Shown one piece after another: positions 6,468 through 9,515 of a stretch of 9,515 nucleotides of DNA. The notes under the pieces were generated by a model. That model ran no database searches. It was not told where the DNA came from and worked only from the letters and a program-made list of their open reading frames with translations. Within the stretch, counting starts at the first letter, position 1, and every line of letters starts with the position of its first letter. The position numbers were made by a program, and so were the translations under genes. The stretch is from NCBI GenBank assembly GCA_023230665.1, contig JALNWY010000115.1, positions 1 through 9,515 on the forward strand, read 5' to 3'. Origin of the DNA: Deltaproteobacteria bacterium (GTDB taxonomy: Bacteria; Desulfobacterota; Desulfomonilia; UBA1062).

Positions 6468-7694
6468 ATGAATCGAAAAATTCGCATAGCGTTTCTCATT
6501 GATACCATCAATTCTATCGGGGGCACCGAAAAGCAGCTCCTGAGCCTCATGGCGTCGCTGCCGCAGGAGAGGTTTGAGAAACACCTCATCAGCCTGCGGC
6601 CGCCCAATGCATATTTCATGCAGCAGGACGACTGCTACGACTATCATCAGATCGGCATCCCTTCGCTCTTGAGCGCTCAGTGCATCGGCCGCATCATCGA
6701 GCTTGTCCGATACCTGAGGCAGAGGCGGATCGACATCGTCCAGACCTACTTCATCGATGCGCAGTTCGTGGGTATCCTCGCGGGCAAGCTCGCCGGCGTG
6801 AAGAAAATCGTGTGCTGCAGGAGAGACCTGGGGTTCTGGCATTCGGGGGCCCTGCTCCTTCTGCTCCGGCAGGCCGACAGGCTGGTGGATCATTTTCAGG
6901 TGAACTCGCAGGCGGTCAAACGCCAGGTGGCGTCCGACGAACTGGTGGATCCCAGCCGGATTCACGTGATCTACAACGGGATCGACTTCCGCATCTTCGA
7001 TGGCCGGCCCACGCCCGAAAGCGCACCGGCCGCTGGCCGGGAAACAAAAATCCCCTTGAGCGTGGGGATTCTCGCAAACTTCAACCGGCGGGTCAAAAGG
7101 GTCGACATCTTTATCCGGGCGGCTTGTGAGGTGCTCAAGACCATGCCGGGCGTGCGGTTCTGTATTGCCGGAGACGGAAATCAGCGCAGCGAGCTGATGG
7201 CCTTGAGCCGGGACCTGGGCATTGCCGGGCAGGTGGATTTTCTCGGTGCTGTCACCGATGTGCCGGGGACCATCAGATCGTGGGACATCGGGGTCATCTC
7301 TTCTGATTCTGAGGGCTTCTGCAACTCCATCCTGGAGTATATGGCCTCGGGCCTCCCGGTGGTGGCCACGTCGGTAGGGGGGAATCCAGAGCTGGTTCAA
7401 GACGGCGTGAACGGGTTTCTTGTGCCCGGCCGGGATCACCGCGCCCTGGCCGAGAAGCTCTGCATCCTGCTGAATAATGATCGTCTCAGGAAGGACATGG
7501 GAGAGCAGGGAAGGAGAATCATTGCCCGGAGCTACGACTGGCCCCGGGTCATTGACCGCTACGAGTCGTTTTATCATGAAATCCTGGGGTATGACTATGA
7601 ACGCGATATGGATCACATGGGAAAACCAGAGGAGAAACCGGGAGATCAGCCGGGCCCTGGGGATCAGACTTTACGAATTCAAAGAGATCGATGA
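6468..7694 (+). CDS. GT4-type glycosyltransferase (GT-B fold)
   Basis: This 408-aa retaining glycosyltransferase has both Rossmann halves. The N-terminal half opens with IRIAFLIDTINSIGGTEKQL (5-24), where the Gly-Gly-Thr-Glu turn is typical of the GT4 acceptor domain. VIYNGID (167-173) marks the domain junction. The C-terminal half has SVGILANFNRRVKRVDIFI (198-216), FCIAGDGNQR (231-240) and the EX7E motif from E282 to E290 (SEGFCNSILE), followed by GLPVVATSVGGNPE (295-308). It should transfer a sugar from a nucleotide donor to a lipid-linked glycan at the inner face of the membrane. ATG 6468 follows AAGGGGA closely. The conserved fold ends near residue 373. The last ~35 residues are acidic/proline-rich and read the DNA of the next gene in another frame, a 98-nt overlap, so that tail is probably dispensable. 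Donor and acceptor are not predictable. Confidence 0.9.
   Translation: MNRKIRIAFLIDTINSIGGTEKQLLSLMASLPQERFEKHLISLRPPNAYFMQQDDCYDYHQIGIPSLLSAQCIGRIIELVRYLRQRRIDIVQTYFIDAQFVGILAGKLAGVKKIVCCRRDLGFWHSGALLLLLRQADRLVDHFQVNSQAVKRQVASDELVDPSRIHVIYNGIDFRIFDGRPTPESAPAAGRETKIPLSVGILANFNRRVKRVDIFIRAACEVLKTMPGVRFCIAGDGNQRSELMALSRDLGIAGQVDFLGAVTDVPGTIRSWDIGVISSDSEGFCNSILEYMASGLPVVATSVGGNPELVQDGVNGFLVPGRDHRALAEKLCILLNNDRLRKDMGEQGRRIIARSYDWPRVIDRYESFYHEILGYDYERDMDHMGKPEEKPGDQPGPGDQTLRIQRDR
7586..7589 (+). promoter_or_regulatory. SD-like GGGG supporting the start at 7597
   Basis: GGGG ends 7 nt before ATG 7597. A second in-frame ATG at 7591 would leave only 1 nt. The protein from 7597 begins with a GT-B first strand, MNAIWITWEN. 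An ATG further upstream at 7477 would add a non-conserved 40-residue shadow of the preceding gene. Confidence 0.5.
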
Positions 7695-8640
7695 GCTGAA
7701 GAACCCGGCCCGAAAGTATACGGCCGGCCTTCTGAAGACCTGTGCCGTGCTCCTGAAGGAACGGCCCGGTCTGGTATGCTGCCAGAACCCCTCCATCGTG
7801 CTCTCCTCCTTTCTGGTCGCCATAAAGAAGGCGGCCGGCTTCAGGGTCTGTGTGGATGCCCACAACGCAGGGCTTTTCCCCGCGGAAGGGAGGTCACCGC
7901 GCCTCATGAGGATGAGCGCATACATCCAGAGGCGCTCCGATCTCACCCTGGTGACGAACCGGGACCTGCACGAGCAGGTGAAAAGAAACCAGGGCAGGCC
8001 CTTCATCATCCAGGACCGGATACCCGATATCCCCCGCACGCCCCCTGCCGCGCTCAAAGGCAGGCACAACATCCTCTTCATCTGCTCCTATGCCGAGGAC
8101 GAGCCGTACCGCCTGGTGTTCGATGCGGCGCACAGGCTCGACCCCCGCGTGCACATCTACGTGACCGGCAACTACCGCAAGAAGAATATCGATCCCGGTC
8201 TTCTGCCCGCCAATGTCTCCCTGACAGGCTACATCCCGGAGGAACGCTATGTCGAGATGCTCAACTCCGTGGATGCGACCATTGACCTGACCGAGCGCGA
8301 AGGCTGCCTGGTCTGCGGCGCTTATGAGTCAGTGGCCGTGGAAAAGCCGCAGATCCTCTCCGACACCCGGGCGCTCAGGCGCTACTTTCACAAGGGGGCT
8401 GTGTATACGCAGCACACGGCCGAGGGCATCCGTGATTCGATCCATGCGCTGCTGAACAACCGCGAGCGACTCAAGCGAGAGGCCCGGGAGCTCAAAGAGC
8501 AGCGCTCGAAAGAATGGGAGGTCAAACGGTCTGCGCTCGCACTGCTCCTGGAGGATATGGCGCGTGGAGAAGCCGGGCATGGCAGCTTCAATGCAGACCC
8601 TTCCCGAACCTGTCCTGAAAAGGGAAAGGGCGAAGGCTGA
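7597..8640 (+). CDS. Divergent GT-B glycosyltransferase (GT4-like)
   Basis: This 347-aa protein looks like a group-1 glycosyltransferase of a divergent branch. It opens with WITWENQRRNREISRALG (5-22). VCCQNPSIVL (60-69) and VCVDAHNAGL (84-93) follow, the latter a probable acceptor/active-site loop. After the linker, the donor half has NILFICSYAEDEPYRLV (158-174), VHIYVTGNY (185-193) and VSLTGYIPEERYVEML (207-222). The segment where EX7E normally lies reads EGCLVCGAYE (235-244), with eight residues between the glutamates, followed by KPQILSDTRALRRYF (250-264). It should transfer a sugar within the same glycan pathway in the cytoplasm. The C-terminus after about residue 325 is polar and unconserved. 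It overlaps the preceding glycosyltransferase gene by 98 nt and ends 17 nt before the next one. The family is confident from fold pattern; the reaction is unknown. Confidence 0.82.
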   Translation: MNAIWITWENQRRNREISRALGIRLYEFKEIDELKNPARKYTAGLLKTCAVLLKERPGLVCCQNPSIVLSSFLVAIKKAAGFRVCVDAHNAGLFPAEGRSPRLMRMSAYIQRRSDLTLVTNRDLHEQVKRNQGRPFIIQDRIPDIPRTPPAALKGRHNILFICSYAEDEPYRLVFDAAHRLDPRVHIYVTGNYRKKNIDPGLLPANVSLTGYIPEERYVEMLNSVDATIDLTEREGCLVCGAYESVAVEKPQILSDTRALRRYFHKGAVYTQHTAEGIRDSIHALLNNRERLKREARELKEQRSKEWEVKRSALALLLEDMARGEAGHGSFNADPSRTCPEKGKGEG

Positions 8641-8657
8641 GCCTGTCTCCAAAAAGA

Positions 8658-9515
8658 GTGCTGCATATCCGCGACAGCGGCGGCATGTTCGGGGGCGAGC
8701 GGGTTATCCTGACCCTGGGCAGGAATATGGACCGCGAGGCCTTCGCATGCTCGCTCATGTGCATGGACCGGGGCGACGGGCGGTGCGGTCCTCTGATGGC
8801 GGCTGCAGAGAGGTCGGGCATCTCTGTGAGCAGCATGCGGGTGCGGGGGAGGATCGACCTGCCGGCCATACGGTTTCTGAGCGGGTTCATCAGGGAACAC
8901 AAGATCGACCTGATCCACACCCATGACTTCAAGTCGGACTTCTACGGGGTCCTGGCCACGCAGGGCATGCGGGTCAAAAGGGTTGCAACGGCCCACGGCT
9001 CCACACGGGATTCCTTTGTCAAGCGGCTCTACCTTTTGTTCAACGAAAACCTGGTCTATCCGCGTTTCGACATGGTCATCGCCGTGTCCGAAGACCTCCG
9101 CCCCAGGCTCGAGGGCCGGCGCTTGCAGCCCGAAAAGATCCGCGTCATCCAAAACGGCCTCGACATCGGGCTCCTCGATGTATACGGCCGTGACCACGAA
9201 CCCCGGCTCCCGCGCCCGGGCAACAGGGATCGCCGGGTCTTTGCCGTGGTCGGGAGGCTGTATCCGGACAAGGGCCATACGTTCTTTCTCCACGCCTTTG
9301 AAACCCTGGCCCACGAGTTTCCGGACATCACCGGCCTCATCATAGGGGACGGACCGGAGAGGGAGCGCATACAGAGCAGCATCCGCGCCCTGGGAATCAA
9401 AGAAAGGGTTTTCTGCTGCGGGGTGAGAAAGAACATGCGACTCGTGTACGACTCCATCGACTATCTTGTCATCCCCTCGCTGACCGAGGGGCTTCCCTAT
9501 GTGATGCTCGAGGCC
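8658..9515 (+). CDS. GT4-type glycosyltransferase, 3' end beyond the window
   Basis: The frame is open from 8619 to the window end and encodes at least 286 residues of a GT4 glycosyltransferase. It opens VLHIRDSGGMFGGERVILTL (1-20) with the glycine-rich acceptor loop. IHTHDFKSDF (86-95), ATAHGSTRD (110-118), VIAVSED (140-146) and VIQNGLD (163-169) follow. The donor half has FAVVGRLYPDKGHTFFLHAF (195-214), GLIIGDGPER (226-235) and IPSLTEGLPYVMLEA (272-286), whose EX7E spans E277-E285. About 80-100 C-terminal residues are missing at the edge. The start is inferred: GTG 8658 gives a protein that begins exactly at the first beta strand, but its SD is weak (only AAAAAGA directly upstream; GAAGG at 8632-8636 is 21 nt away). 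No ATG lies in frame before it, and ATG 8685 would delete the first strand. It probably continues the operon. Confidence 0.87.
   Translation, partial: MLHIRDSGGMFGGERVILTLGRNMDREAFACSLMCMDRGDGRCGPLMAAAERSGISVSSMRVRGRIDLPAIRFLSGFIREHKIDLIHTHDFKSDFYGVLATQGMRVKRVATAHGSTRDSFVKRLYLLFNENLVYPRFDMVIAVSEDLRPRLEGRRLQPEKIRVIQNGLDIGLLDVYGRDHEPRLPRPGNRDRRVFAVVGRLYPDKGHTFFLHAFETLAHEFPDITGLIIGDGPERERIQSSIRALGIKERVFCCGVRKNMRLVYDSIDYLVIPSLTEGLPYVMLEA

Noticed and set aside
6321..7616. Minus-strand open frame of 431 aa opposite the GNAT and glycosyltransferase genes
   Set aside because: It spans two well-supported + strand genes, has no recognisable domain, and is typical of GC-rich antisense shadows. The same applies to 1415-2380, 4811-5659 and 8388-9314.
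8564..8926. 120-aa + strand open frame between the last two glycosyltransferases
   Set aside because: It overlaps both genes in another frame and its translation is Arg/Pro-rich without motifs. The competing frame carries clear GT4 sequence.

Overview
The window is a dense, single-strand (+) block of surface-polysaccharide (capsule, exopolysaccharide or O-antigen) biosynthesis genes. Base composition is GC-rich, spacing is tight, and no phage, transposase or minus-strand genes are evident. Composition and gene repertoire fit a Gram-negative environmental bacterium, perhaps Desulfobacterota (former Deltaproteobacteria). That placement is an impression from style and content; no rRNA or marker gene is present to settle it.

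Layout: positions 1-204 are a non-coding leader with GC-rich short repeats, an 18-nt palindrome (99-116) and two head-to-tail 27-bp repeats (106-159). Eight genes follow: (1) 220-1506, a polytopic O-antigen ligase/polymerase-like protein; (2) 1529-2896, a PaaK/CapK-type adenylate-forming enzyme; (3) 2926-4245, a CapA-family metallophosphatase-like protein; (4) 4130-5299, a NodB-fold polysaccharide deacetylase; (5) 5309-6427, a protein with two GNAT-like halves; (6) 6468-7694, a GT4-type glycosyltransferase; (7) 7597-8640, a divergent GT-B glycosyltransferase; (8) 8658-9515, a further GT4 glycosyltransferase that runs off the window end. Gaps are 9 to 40 nt and two gene pairs overlap, so the block is probably one operon that continues past the right edge.

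Inferred working: the three glycosyltransferases build an oligosaccharide from nucleotide sugars on the cytoplasmic side. The deacetylase and the GNAT protein, possibly with the adenylating enzyme, edit N- or O-acyl groups on it. The membrane ligase/polymerase joins or transfers the finished chain on the periplasmic side. The CapA and deacetylase proteins lack an evident signal peptide, so they are predicted to act in the cytoplasm, before export. No flippase (Wzx), chain-length regulator, exosortase or initiating phosphoglycosyl transferase is visible here; they would be expected outside the window. The most unusual sequence points are the leader repeats, the GC-rich repetitive tail where capA overlaps the deacetylase gene, the adenylase/GNAT combination, and the EX8E variant in gene 7.
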